Of a stretch of DNA of 17,361 nt, positions 6,574 through 12,947 are shown in pieces; within the stretch, counting starts at the first letter, position 1, and each line of letters opens with the position of its first letter. Under the pieces are notes generated by a model. It made no database searches, was not told the origin of the DNA, and saw only the letters and a list, made by a program, of their open reading frames with translations. The stretch is from Sulfurimonas sp. (GTDB lineage Bacteria > Campylobacterota > Campylobacteria > Campylobacterales > Sulfurimonadaceae). The stretch is from NCBI GenBank assembly GCA_012963655.1, contig DTVI01000382.1, forward strand, positions 1-17,361, read 5' to 3'. A program made the position numbers and the translations under genes.

Positions 6574-7068
6574 TTAAAGAATGGTCTCTATTTCTAAAGA
6601 ATCCATTTCTACTTTTTTCGCTTTTGCAATTCTGTCTTCTATTAGCTTGATTCTTAGGTCTTCATCATTCAGTGCTAAAATCTGCATAGCTAAATAGGCC
6701 GAGTTTATCGCTCCTGCCTTTCCTATAGCTACAGTAGCAACTGGCATTCCAGCTGGCATTTGTACGGTTGAAAGAAGGGCATCAATACCACTTAAAGCAG
6801 AGGCCGACATAGGAACACCAATAACTGGTTTAATCGTTTTAGATGCCAATACACCTGCTAGATGTGCTGCCATCCCTGCTGCTGCAATAAAAACTTGAGA
6901 ACCTTTATCTTCTGCTATTTTCATATATTCTCTTGTACGTTCTGGACTTCTATATCCTGAAGAGATAATAAGTTCATAACGTATGCCAAAGGCTTCTAAT
7001 GTATTTGCACATGACTTCATCACATCATAATCACTATTTGAACCTATGATAATTGAAACAAACTTCAT
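6574..7068 (-). CDS. purE: N5-carboxyaminoimidazole ribonucleotide mutase PurE, with altered catalytic loop
   Basis: 164 residues, the usual length for class I PurE, which interconverts N5-CAIR and CAIR in purine synthesis. Family blocks: IIIGSNSDYDVM (6-17) for phosphate binding, FIAAAGMAAHLAGVLA (60-75) with His69 retained, PVIGVPMSASALSGIDALLS (81-100), and VQMPAGMPVATVAIGKAGA (102-120). The catalytic loop is unusual: where PurE proteins read SAHR(T/S)P, this one reads SGYRSPER (37-44), so the catalytic-site His (His45 in E. coli) is Tyr39 and the preceding Ala is Gly. The rest is well conserved, and AAGGGAAAG precedes the ATG. It heads a three-gene operon. Confidence 0.9.
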   Translation of the reverse strand: MKFVSIIIGSNSDYDVMKSCANTLEAFGIRYELIISSGYRSPERTREYMKIAEDKGSQVFIAAAGMAAHLAGVLASKTIKPVIGVPMSASALSGIDALLSTVQMPAGMPVATVAIGKAGAINSAYLAMQILALNDEDLRIKLIEDRIAKAKKVEMDSLEIETIL

Positions 7069-7096
7069 TTCTTTCCCTTGAAAGTTTAATACTGAA

Positions 7097-7102
7097 ATTA
7101 TA
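7097..7102 (-). promoter_or_regulatory. -10 box TATAAT of the purE operon
   Basis: TATAAT read on the minus strand, 28 bases before the purE ATG, preceded by AAGC. No convincing -35 is seen, as is usual in these bacteria. Confidence 0.45.
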
Positions 7103-7440
7103 GCTTATTTCTTATTAAGTGATAGCTCAAATGGTCCTAAAAGCCAATAGCCTTATTGGTAAATGTAAAAAACCACTCATATAGTTTTCTTGCTTGGCAT
7201 AAGTATAATAATGTTTATATATTTCGCCTGTAAAAATAATATTATCTTTTATATTAGGGAACATTCTCTTAGTAAAGACTAAAGTTCCTTATCTAGTTTA
7301 TTTTGTATAATTGTTTTAACCAATTTCAATTAAGATTATTATATATACCAAGAACTTAGTAAGTATTTTAGAAGAAAACGGTCCTTAAACAAAGATAAAC
7401 AACTTGACTTTATTTGCTATTATCTACCTTTTTAACATTA
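7103..7440. other. Long spacer upstream of purE with possible gene remnants
   Basis: No confident gene lies in this spacer between divergent purE and the small gene at 7481. A minus-strand frame from ATG 7264 to TGA 7127 encodes 45 residues, MFPNIKDNIIFTGEIYKHYY and on to LHLPIRLLAFRTI. It looks protein-like but has no good ribosome-binding site and no family I recognise. On the plus strand about 31 residues are open near 7335-7434, containing RKRSLNKDKQLDFI, without a start. Both may be scraps of decayed genes. No hairpin terminator or riboswitch fold was recognised. Confidence 0.35.
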
Positions 7441-7447
7441 TAAGACT

Positions 7448-7453
7448 TATAAT
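7448..7453 (+). promoter_or_regulatory. -10 box TATAAT of the small OB-fold gene
   Basis: A perfect TATAAT ends 27 bases before the ATG at 7481. An AAAGGA ribosome-binding site (7469-7474) lies six bases before that ATG. Confidence 0.5.
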
Positions 7454-7480
7454 GATAGTATCTTAGAGAAAGGATCTATT

Positions 7481-7681
7481 ATGAAAGGTAAGTTATTTAA
7501 CTGTAGTGGGGACGCTACTCATTCTGAACATTGTTTTGTTATAGAAAATGGTGGAAGGCATGGATATTTTGTATCTTCTGAAAAGTCAGATGGTCCTTTG
7601 GTAAATGGAGCCTGTGTCACCTTTGAGCTTGATAAGCAAAAAAGTGGAGCTATTGCCAAAAGCATTCATATCCTAGGTTAA
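7481..7681 (+). CDS. Small cold-shock-like (OB-fold) protein
   Basis: 66 residues, the size of a cold-shock protein. The layout matches the cold-shock domain: GKLFNCSGDATHSEHCFVIE (3-22) in place of G.VKWFN...GFGFI, GYFVSS (28-33) in place of DVFVH.S, then PLVNGACVTFEL (39-50) in place of L.EGQ.V.FE, and GAIAKSIHIL (56-65) in place of GP.A..V. The aromatic RNP1/RNP2 residues that stack on RNA are mostly missing, so it is a divergent relative or another small OB-fold protein. Nucleic-acid binding is plausible but not shown. It has its own promoter and ribosome-binding site and stands alone before a repeat-bearing spacer. Confidence 0.6.
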   Translation: MKGKLFNCSGDATHSEHCFVIENGGRHGYFVSSEKSDGPLVNGACVTFELDKQKSGAIAKSIHILG

Positions 7682-7735
7682 TCTAGAGATAAGCCCTATT
7701 AAGAAATTTTACTTTTTTAAAGAAAACTTCTACAG

Positions 7736-7801
7736 GACTGTCGCGGCTTATTTTCTAAAGAAATATCGCTACTCGACCGCCACGGCTTATTTTCTCAAGA
7801 A
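7736..7801. repeat. Two imperfect 27-base units, 39-base period
   Basis: Copies at 7736-7762 and 7775-7801 share 23 of 27 bases, including an unbroken CGGCTTATTTTCT core. A weaker third copy may begin around 7690 (AAGCCCTATTAAGAA). They fill the space between the convergent small OB-fold gene and the U32 gene and end four bases before the latter's stop. No frame reads through well on either strand. Confidence 0.6.
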
Positions 7802-7804
7802 GTT

Positions 7805-9094
7805 TTACTTTGGAGGTGCTTGATTAATACCATCTGACGGAATTCTGAAAAATGAATACTTTGGAAAAGTTAGAGGTAGTTTTATAGGATTTACATTTCC
7901 ACTATGCACTGCCTCCCATATCTTATTATTTTGAGCTTGTAACTTTTTAAAGGTAAGATAGGGAACCCCATCTTCTATTTTTATACTTCCAAATTCGTTA
8001 TCTATTTCTTCTATTGTTTCGCCTACAGGTATCATAATCTCTAATTTATCACCTGGCTTTGTTGTAAATTTACAATGATAAAATTCTCCGCTAATATCGG
8101 CCATACCTGTTACCTGATGTGTTCCCATCTGCATAGTGAAGTCTAAGCTTTGACCATCATGTTTTTCAAAAGGACGATTAACTAGATAAGCATCTGTAAA
8201 ACCACGGTTTTGCATAGACTGTAACTCATTTTGATATTTTTGTGGAGTATAAGACCCATCATAATAATCATTAATCGCCATTCTATATGCTTTTGCTGTC
8301 GTTGCCGCATAATATGATGTTTTAGTACGACCTTCAACCTTAACTGAATCTACACAACCTGAGTCTAGAATCTCTTTCATATGAGAGGCAAGGTTTAAGT
8401 CCTTAGAATTCATTATATAAGTACCAACGCCAGGGTCTTCTTCTAGTCTAAATAAGGTTCCTGTTTCAGGGTTTGCGGCATACATCTCATAAGGGAAACG
8501 GCAATCATTAGCACATGAACCACGATTTGGAACACGCCCACTTTGTAAGGTTGAAATCAAACAACGACCACTATACGCAAAACACATAGATCCATGTACA
8601 AAAACTTCTAATTCCAAAGAAGGAATCTCTTTTTTAATTTCTTGTAAATCTTTAAGTGATATCTCTCTAGCGGTAATAATTCTTTTAGCACCCATATCAT
8701 GATAGATTTGTGCATCTAAGACATTCATAACATTGGCCTGGGTAGAAAGATGAAGGTCTATATGAGGCGCTATCTCATGAGCAAGTTTAAGAACACCAGG
8801 TGTTGCCACAATCATAGCATCAGGCCCGAGTTCTGCAATAGCAGCTATATGTTTTTTAAGCAGGCCTATTTGAGAGTTAAATGGAAAGCCATTGATAGTA
8901 GTATAAACTTTTTTACCTCTATCATGGGCATAATCAATTCCCTCTTTAAAACTTTCCATAGTAAACTCTTTACCTGAGCGTATACGAAGAGAAAAATGAG
9001 AAACCCCACCATAAACTGCGTCTGCCCCAAAATCCAGAGCAATTTTTAGTTTTTCAAGGTTTCCAGCAGGAGAAAGAAGTTCGACTTTTTGCAT
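7805..9094 (-). CDS. trhP: U32 peptidase family protein, TrhP/YegQ-like tRNA hydroxylation factor
   Basis: 429 residues. The N-terminus MQKVELLSPAGNLEKLKIAL and GADAVYGG (23-30) open the U32 fold. The core is LEVFVHGSMCFAYSGRCLIS (162-181), with SGRVPNRGSCANDCR (185-199) after it. Cys171, Cys178, Cys194 and Cys198 are the four cysteines thought to hold an iron-sulfur cluster. DSVKVEGRTKTSYY (249-262) is also typical. E. coli TrhP (YegQ) makes 5-hydroxyuridine at tRNA position 34 in a prephenate-dependent way, and this protein has the same layout and a similar length. Protease activity is not expected. The gene follows the CheZ-like gene on the same strand after 115 bases, probably with its own promoter. 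Confidence 0.85.
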   Translation of the reverse strand: MQKVELLSPAGNLEKLKIALDFGADAVYGGVSHFSLRIRSGKEFTMESFKEGIDYAHDRGKKVYTTINGFPFNSQIGLLKKHIAAIAELGPDAMIVATPGVLKLAHEIAPHIDLHLSTQANVMNVLDAQIYHDMGAKRIITAREISLKDLQEIKKEIPSLELEVFVHGSMCFAYSGRCLISTLQSGRVPNRGSCANDCRFPYEMYAANPETGTLFRLEEDPGVGTYIMNSKDLNLASHMKEILDSGCVDSVKVEGRTKTSYYAATTAKAYRMAINDYYDGSYTPQKYQNELQSMQNRGFTDAYLVNRPFEKHDGQSLDFTMQMGTHQVTGMADISGEFYHCKFTTKPGDKLEIMIPVGETIEEIDNEFGSIKIEDGVPYLTFKKLQAQNNKIWEAVHSGNVNPIKLPLTFPKYSFFRIPSDGINQAPPK

Positions 9095-9209
9095 AAATAA
9101 TTCTTTTATATAATATTTTTTAGAATCTTAGCAAAGATAGGTAGTCACAGAGGTTAAGTTTTTTACTTACAATTTACAATTTACTTTTATATATAGATGA
9201 GTTCTATAC

Positions 9210-9932
9210 TTACTTCTCAAAAGAAGTAAGTAAGGCTTCAATATCATCTGAAGACACAACATCACCTTCATCCTTATCCCCAGGTAAATGTTTAGCAGAT
9301 GCCACACGTTTAGAATCCTCTTTTCCCCCAGTGAACATTGAATTCATATACGCAGACAGAGCACGCATAACATTAATAACTCGTTCTATCTTTTGTCTGT
9401 GAATATCTTGGTACTGCATAATATCCATAACATTCATAATAGAATCGCCATGTTCTTGTAAGGATTCTATATGTGTTACCATAGTTTCTTTGGAAGTGGA
9501 ATTGTTCTCAAGTTGATTTTTAAAGGATTGAACATCAGGAAATTTTTCACTTAATATCTTAAATAACTCTATATTACTATCAAAAGTTTCTACTACATTG
9601 GCTAAGGTATCTTCTGCTTCCATTAGTTCATCAGAAATTTTTTCTATATGGTCAAAAATTTCTGAGGCTTTTTCTTCAGATTCTTTAGTCACATCATCAA
9701 GTTGATGCACCATTTTATTATCCTCTGTAGGTGGTGGAGGGGGCCATAGATGTGATGCAGAGACTTTATAATCTTCGAAATTAAGCATAGCCTCTTTTTC
9801 TGAAAGCTTTGAAGTTTCTTCTTCTTCTTCTGTTTCTGCTGTTTCTGCTGTTTCTTCTTCTAGGCTTTCACTGTCTAAGGTTTCTAAGTCAATATCACCA
9901 CCCATAAGTGCATCTAGTTCTTCTTGCGTCAT
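9210..9932 (-). CDS. cheZ: CheZ-like CheY-phosphate phosphatase of the epsilon type
   Basis: 240 residues from the ATG at 9932, chosen because GGAG lies six bases before it; an open frame extends seven codons further to 9953 without a ribosome-binding site. Residues 1-13 (MTQEELDALMGGD) resemble the CheY-binding N-terminus of FliM/FliN-type proteins. Residues 20-45 are a run of acidic residues, and a proline run sits at 64-68. The helical core (about 75-200) ends IMQYQDIHRQKIERVINVMR (171-190), matching the CheZ active-site helix QDFQDLTGQ; Asp176 and Gln180 would be the catalytic pair. The last 14 residues (SSDDIEALLTSFEK) look like a CheZ C-terminal CheY-binding tail. No other chemotaxis gene is adjacent. 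A divergent TATAAT at 9966-9971 would serve it. Confidence 0.8.
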   Translation of the reverse strand: MTQEELDALMGGDIDLETLDSESLEEETAETAETEEEEETSKLSEKEAMLNFEDYKVSASHLWPPPPPTEDNKMVHQLDDVTKESEEKASEIFDHIEKISDELMEAEDTLANVVETFDSNIELFKILSEKFPDVQSFKNQLENNSTSKETMVTHIESLQEHGDSIMNVMDIMQYQDIHRQKIERVINVMRALSAYMNSMFTGGKEDSKRVASAKHLPGDKDEGDVVSSDDIEALLTSFEK

Positions 9933-9965
9933 AAATATCTCCATTAAAATCAATCGTCTAACTAG

Positions 9966-9971
9966 ATTATA
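9966..9971 (-). promoter_or_regulatory. -10 box TATAAT for the CheZ-like gene
   Basis: Minus-strand TATAAT 33 bases before the ATG at 9932. It lies back to back with a plus-strand TATAAT at 9984-9989, forming a compact divergent promoter region. Confidence 0.45.
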
Positions 9972-9983
9972 GGCAAGTTAATA

Positions 9984-9989
9984 TATAAT
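9984..9989 (+). promoter_or_regulatory. -10 box TATAAT for the histidinol phosphatase gene
   Basis: Plus-strand TATAAT 32 bases before the ATG at 10022. The leader carries only a weak GTGAGAAAAAC in place of a strong ribosome-binding site. Confidence 0.45.
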
Positions 9990-10021
9990 TACTTTTAAAT
10001 TATTATTTTAGTGAGAAAAAC

Positions 10022-10813
10022 ATGTCTAAAACTCTAAAAATTGACCTTCATAATCATACCATTCTTTGTAACCATGCTGAGGGTAAACTTAGTGCTTATG
10101 TTGAGGCAGCTATTGCTTCAGGCATAGATATATACGGAGTTTCAGATCATGCTCCTATGAACTTTGACCCAAAATATAGAATGAGTTTTGAACAAATTCC
10201 TACCTATGAGAGCATGATTAGCACTGTTAAAGAAAAATATAAAGAAAAAATTGATGTCTTATTTGCTTATGAAGTAGATTATCTTCCAGGACATATGGAT
10301 AAACGCATCTTAGAAGCTGATGTTGATTATTTAATTGGTTCTGCACATTTTATTGACAAATGGGGGTTTGACAATCCTGAGTTTATAGGAAAATATGAAG
10401 ATAAAGATATTGATAGCATTTGGAAAGAGTATTTTTCTCTTATTAAAGATATGGCTGAGACTGGTTATTTTGACATAGTTGGACACCTTGACTTAATTAA
10501 GGTCTTTAAATTTATGCCCAAGACAGACTTAGTTGAGATTGCAGAAGACACTTTGCAAGCCATTAAGAAAGCCGACATGGTTTTAGAGCTTAATGTTGCA
10601 GGATACCGTAAGCCATGCGCAGAACCTTATCCTTCCAAGTCACTTTTAAAAAGAGCCTTTGAGTTAGATATTCCCATCACCTTTTCTTCAGATGCTCATA
10701 AGCCTGAGCAAGTAGGACTCTTTAGAGAAGAGATAGAAGCCTTTGCTAAAGAAGTGGGATATACCCAGTGTGCTTACTTTAAAAAACGACAACGATTTAT
10801 GGTGGATTTTTAA
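10022..10813 (+). CDS. hisJ: Histidinol-phosphatase, PHP family (HisJ/HisK type)
   Basis: 263 residues. It should remove phosphate from L-histidinol phosphate, the penultimate step of histidine synthesis. PHP metal motifs are in order: DLHNHT (8-13), SDHAP (41-45), the acidic YEVDY (88-92), GSAHFID (106-112), GHLDLIKVF (154-162), ELNVAGYRKP (194-203) and FSSDAHKPEQVG (222-233). These supply the His/Asp/Glu ligands of the trinuclear metal site. AGYRKP with DAHKP..VG distinguishes the HisJ group from PHP polymerase domains. No other his gene is nearby. It faces the yceI gene with only five bases between the two stops. Confidence 0.88.
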   Translation: MSKTLKIDLHNHTILCNHAEGKLSAYVEAAIASGIDIYGVSDHAPMNFDPKYRMSFEQIPTYESMISTVKEKYKEKIDVLFAYEVDYLPGHMDKRILEADVDYLIGSAHFIDKWGFDNPEFIGKYEDKDIDSIWKEYFSLIKDMAETGYFDIVGHLDLIKVFKFMPKTDLVEIAEDTLQAIKKADMVLELNVAGYRKPCAEPYPSKSLLKRAFELDIPITFSSDAHKPEQVGLFREEIEAFAKEVGYTQCAYFKKRQRFMVDF

Positions 10814-10818
10814 ATCCC

Positions 10819-11370
10819 CTAGTTCTGGGCTAAGCTAGTCTTTCGAACTAAAACAGCCTGAGCAAAAATATCGACTCTATCACGTACACACATAAATACC
10901 ATACAGGGCATTTCAACTCCATAATCACTTACTAAAAAATTTGATCTTGCCTTAATGGTTAAAATATTATTGGTATCTTTTATCTCAGCGTCTGCCATAA
11001 AAGCTTGTTCTTGTCCATGATACATAAGTGTTCCATGAAGCACATATATATCTTCTTTTTGTGTTTTAGTGATAGAAGAAATAAGGTAGCTTGCTAAAGG
11101 AAACTTTTCAATCGCATCCGTCTTGTCCATATGATCATCTCTATCAGGCTCATCACTAGAAAAAAGATCCATTTCAACCCATAGTTTTCCTCTTATACTT
11201 AAGATATCATGCCCTTGTATACTGATATCTGCGTGAACATCTGTGTTTAAAATGTCAATTGTACTGTCCATCAACATTTCTGTGTGCGCAGCAACAAAAC
11301 CTTTTTCCAGGACAAGTTTTTCTGCCAAAAGAGGTAAGCCAAGTAATAAAACCAATAATAATTTTTTCAT
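10819..11370 (-). CDS. yceI: YceI-family periplasmic protein
   Basis: 183 residues with a clear signal peptide, MKKLLLVLLLGLPLLA, then EKL. The mature protein has the YceI lipocalin-like outline: STIDILNTDVHADISIQGHD near residues 36-55, repeated beta-strand-like segments, and the family's end pattern FLVSDYGVEMPCMVFMCVRD followed by RVDIFAQAVLVRK. Cys156 and Cys161 are close together and could form a disulfide. YceI proteins bind polyisoprenoids or other lipids in the periplasm. AGGAG (11377-11381) lies six bases before the ATG. The gene sits directly behind a broken cytochrome b561 gene, the usual partner of yceI (yceJ-yceI in E. coli), so it has lost its membrane partner and perhaps part of its original operon promoter. 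Confidence 0.8.
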   Translation of the reverse strand: MKKLLLVLLLGLPLLAEKLVLEKGFVAAHTEMLMDSTIDILNTDVHADISIQGHDILSIRGKLWVEMDLFSSDEPDRDDHMDKTDAIEKFPLASYLISSITKTQKEDIYVLHGTLMYHGQEQAFMADAEIKDTNNILTIKARSNFLVSDYGVEMPCMVFMCVRDRVDIFAQAVLVRKTSLAQN

Positions 11371-11386
11371 AAGAAACTCCTGCTGT

Positions 11387-11738
11387 TTTTTTAAGATAAG
11401 CCAAAAGGTATGAGCTTAAAAATAAAAAGGCTATAAGGATATGTTGCTGTATCTCCTTAAGACGTAAAAAGTATAACACCATTAAACCAAAAATATGAAA
11501 GAAGATAATGGTAAAGGTCTGATGAGACCAAATATCTAAGTGCTCAAAGGGCCCATCATCCCTCCAATAGACAAGGGGGAAAGCGCGAACAAGTCAGAAT
11601 GACAATGTTCTGTTATCCCTGTTTGAATAATCAAAAGCTAATACGAGAGTTCAAAACCTAAAAGAAAATAAGTAAAAATAAATGAACTAGACTTTTATCT
11701 AAACTTCTAAAGATGCGTTGATTACGTGAAGATAACAT
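11387..11738 (-). pseudogene. Cytochrome b561-family protein, frameshifted (YceJ-like)
   Basis: Three minus-strand frames together spell a cytochrome b561-type protein. Frame 1, from ATG 11738: MLSSRNQRIFRSLDKSLVHL plus FLLIFF, then TAG at 11658-11660. Frame 2: a short LGFELSY, a TAG at 11638-11640, then LLIIQTGITEHCHSD. Frame 3, after about 11596: LVRAFPLVYWRDDGPFEHLD, IWSHQTFTIIFFHIFGLM, then a membrane helix (AFLFLSSYLLAYL) ending at the yceI ribosome-binding site. At least two frameshifts and one in-frame stop are needed. HLDIWSHQ-type and membrane-histidine patterns and its position before yceI support the call. Around 125 residues remain of a usual 170-190. Repeated sequencing error is an alternative explanation. 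Confidence 0.75.
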
Positions 11739-11878
11739 TTTCTTTGCTTGATTAACTGAGCTTGCGTACTCAACATAGCATGAGGGAGATCAGTTATAAG
11801 TATGTAAAACGATTGCATACTAAAATGAAGGATTTATGAAGATGGTATTAGGGTAGAATTTCATTCTAAGGATGGCTT

Positions 11879-12775
11879 ATGTACAAAATCATTATTTTTT
11901 CTTTATCTATACTTTTTTTCAGTGCTTGTTCGATTAAAGATACTTCCATACAACATACCATTAAGCATAATTGTGAATTTTATTCTTTAAAAACAGCCCA
12001 ATGTGAAAACGCATCAGACTTAATTCATAACTTAGAGCCCTATAAGGTGATTTTTATAGGTGATCATCATACTGAGGATGACCTGCATCTTCGCGTTGCA
12101 CAGCTCATTTCTGACCTTTATAAGAATGGAGTAAAAATCATCTTAGCTAATGAATGGTTTTACCCCTCAGATAAAAAAGTTCTTCAAGCCTTTTCTTCAA
12201 ATGAAGACAATGAAAGTGTCTTTTTAGACAAAATCCAATGGAAAAAACGTATGAAATTTTATAAATATGATTCTTTTAAACCCATGTATGAGGCTATCAA
12301 AAAAAGTTCTGGAGAGCTTCATGGCATTAATCTTTCAAAGGTTCAACGTAAAAATATATCTGAACAAAACCTTTTAGGCATGGACAAAGAAGAAAACATT
12401 TTTTATAAAAACCTTGACTTAAATGTAAATCCTCATAAATCTCTTGTCATGCCTTACCTATCCCACTGCCATGCTCCTAAACAAAATGAAACCTTAGAAG
12501 AATGTATTCAACGTATGTATAGAGTTCAAGTAGCCTGGGACTCTAAGATGGCCCTAGAATCTTACAAACTATCAACAAAATTAAAGTCCAACGAAAAACT
12601 TCTTGTATTTGCAGGATCAATGCATATAGAAAACAACTTAGGCATTGCACTACGTTTTGCAAGACTAAGTAATGAACCTTTTGTGAGTATCATACCTGTG
12701 CCTGAGAATGATAAAGAGATTTTACATGGTCTAGGAGATTACCTTATATTTTATAAAGAAACTCAAAGACCTTAA
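11879..12775 (+). CDS. ChaN-like (heme/iron-related) lipoprotein
   Basis: 298 residues. The N-terminus MYKIIIFSLSILFFSAC is a lipoprotein signal with lipobox FSAC, so Cys17 would be lipidated and the protein anchored in the periplasm. The ChaN/DUF399 marks are VIFIGDHHTEDDLHLRVAQL (57-76), resembling the family G(E/D)xH....H..Q pattern with possible heme or metal histidines, ANEWFYP (90-96) in place of GMEMF, VQVAWDSKMALE (around 221-232) matching the conserved AQ..WD..MA, and FAGSMHI near residue 252. Campylobacter ChaN binds heme; here that is only inferred. AAGGA lies seven bases before the ATG. It is the only gene between the cytochrome relic and glnA. Confidence 0.78.
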   Translation: MYKIIIFSLSILFFSACSIKDTSIQHTIKHNCEFYSLKTAQCENASDLIHNLEPYKVIFIGDHHTEDDLHLRVAQLISDLYKNGVKIILANEWFYPSDKKVLQAFSSNEDNESVFLDKIQWKKRMKFYKYDSFKPMYEAIKKSSGELHGINLSKVQRKNISEQNLLGMDKEENIFYKNLDLNVNPHKSLVMPYLSHCHAPKQNETLEECIQRMYRVQVAWDSKMALESYKLSTKLKSNEKLLVFAGSMHIENNLGIALRFARLSNEPFVSIIPVPENDKEILHGLGDYLIFYKETQRP

Positions 12776-12908
12776 ATTTTAAGTAAAACTTATAACTTTT
12801 CCACCAAGTTCAATCATTAATAATGCAAGTTTTGGAACCATACGAAACACCGCTGGGAATTGGTTAATAATTAATCAAAAGCTAGCTTTAATTTTTAAAC
12901 AACTTCGT
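12776..12908. other. glnA upstream region with palindromes
   Basis: A 172-base gap precedes glnA. It holds a perfect 12-base palindrome AAAGCTAGCTTT (12878-12889), and just before it TTAATAATTAA (12864-12874), an odd-centred palindrome. Both sit about 20-45 bases before the -10 box, where a regulator could bind. No NtrC-type site was recognised. On the minus strand a 31-codon open stretch reads INQFPAVFRMVPKLALLMIE and on to KVISFT and a TAA, protein-like but without a good start signal. Confidence 0.4.
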
Positions 12909-12914
12909 TATAAT
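12909..12914 (+). promoter_or_regulatory. -10 box TATAAT and ribosome-binding site of glnA
   Basis: TATAAT preceded by TTCGT, 33 bases before the glnA ATG. AGGAG at 12935-12939, eight bases before the ATG, is the strongest ribosome-binding site in the window. Confidence 0.6.
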
Positions 12915-12947
12915 TCTGACAATATAAAAATTACAGGAGATCTACCT

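Noticed and set aside
9820..9875. TCTTC/TCTGC triplet repeat within the CheZ-like gene
   Set aside because: It encodes the acidic Glu/Thr/Ala linker; length is in frame and no phase-variation tract (mononucleotide run) is present.
11255..11482. 75-codon minus frame overlapping the yceI start
   Set aside because: Its first half is the third-frame piece of the cytochrome b561 pseudogene, and its second half only shadows yceI.
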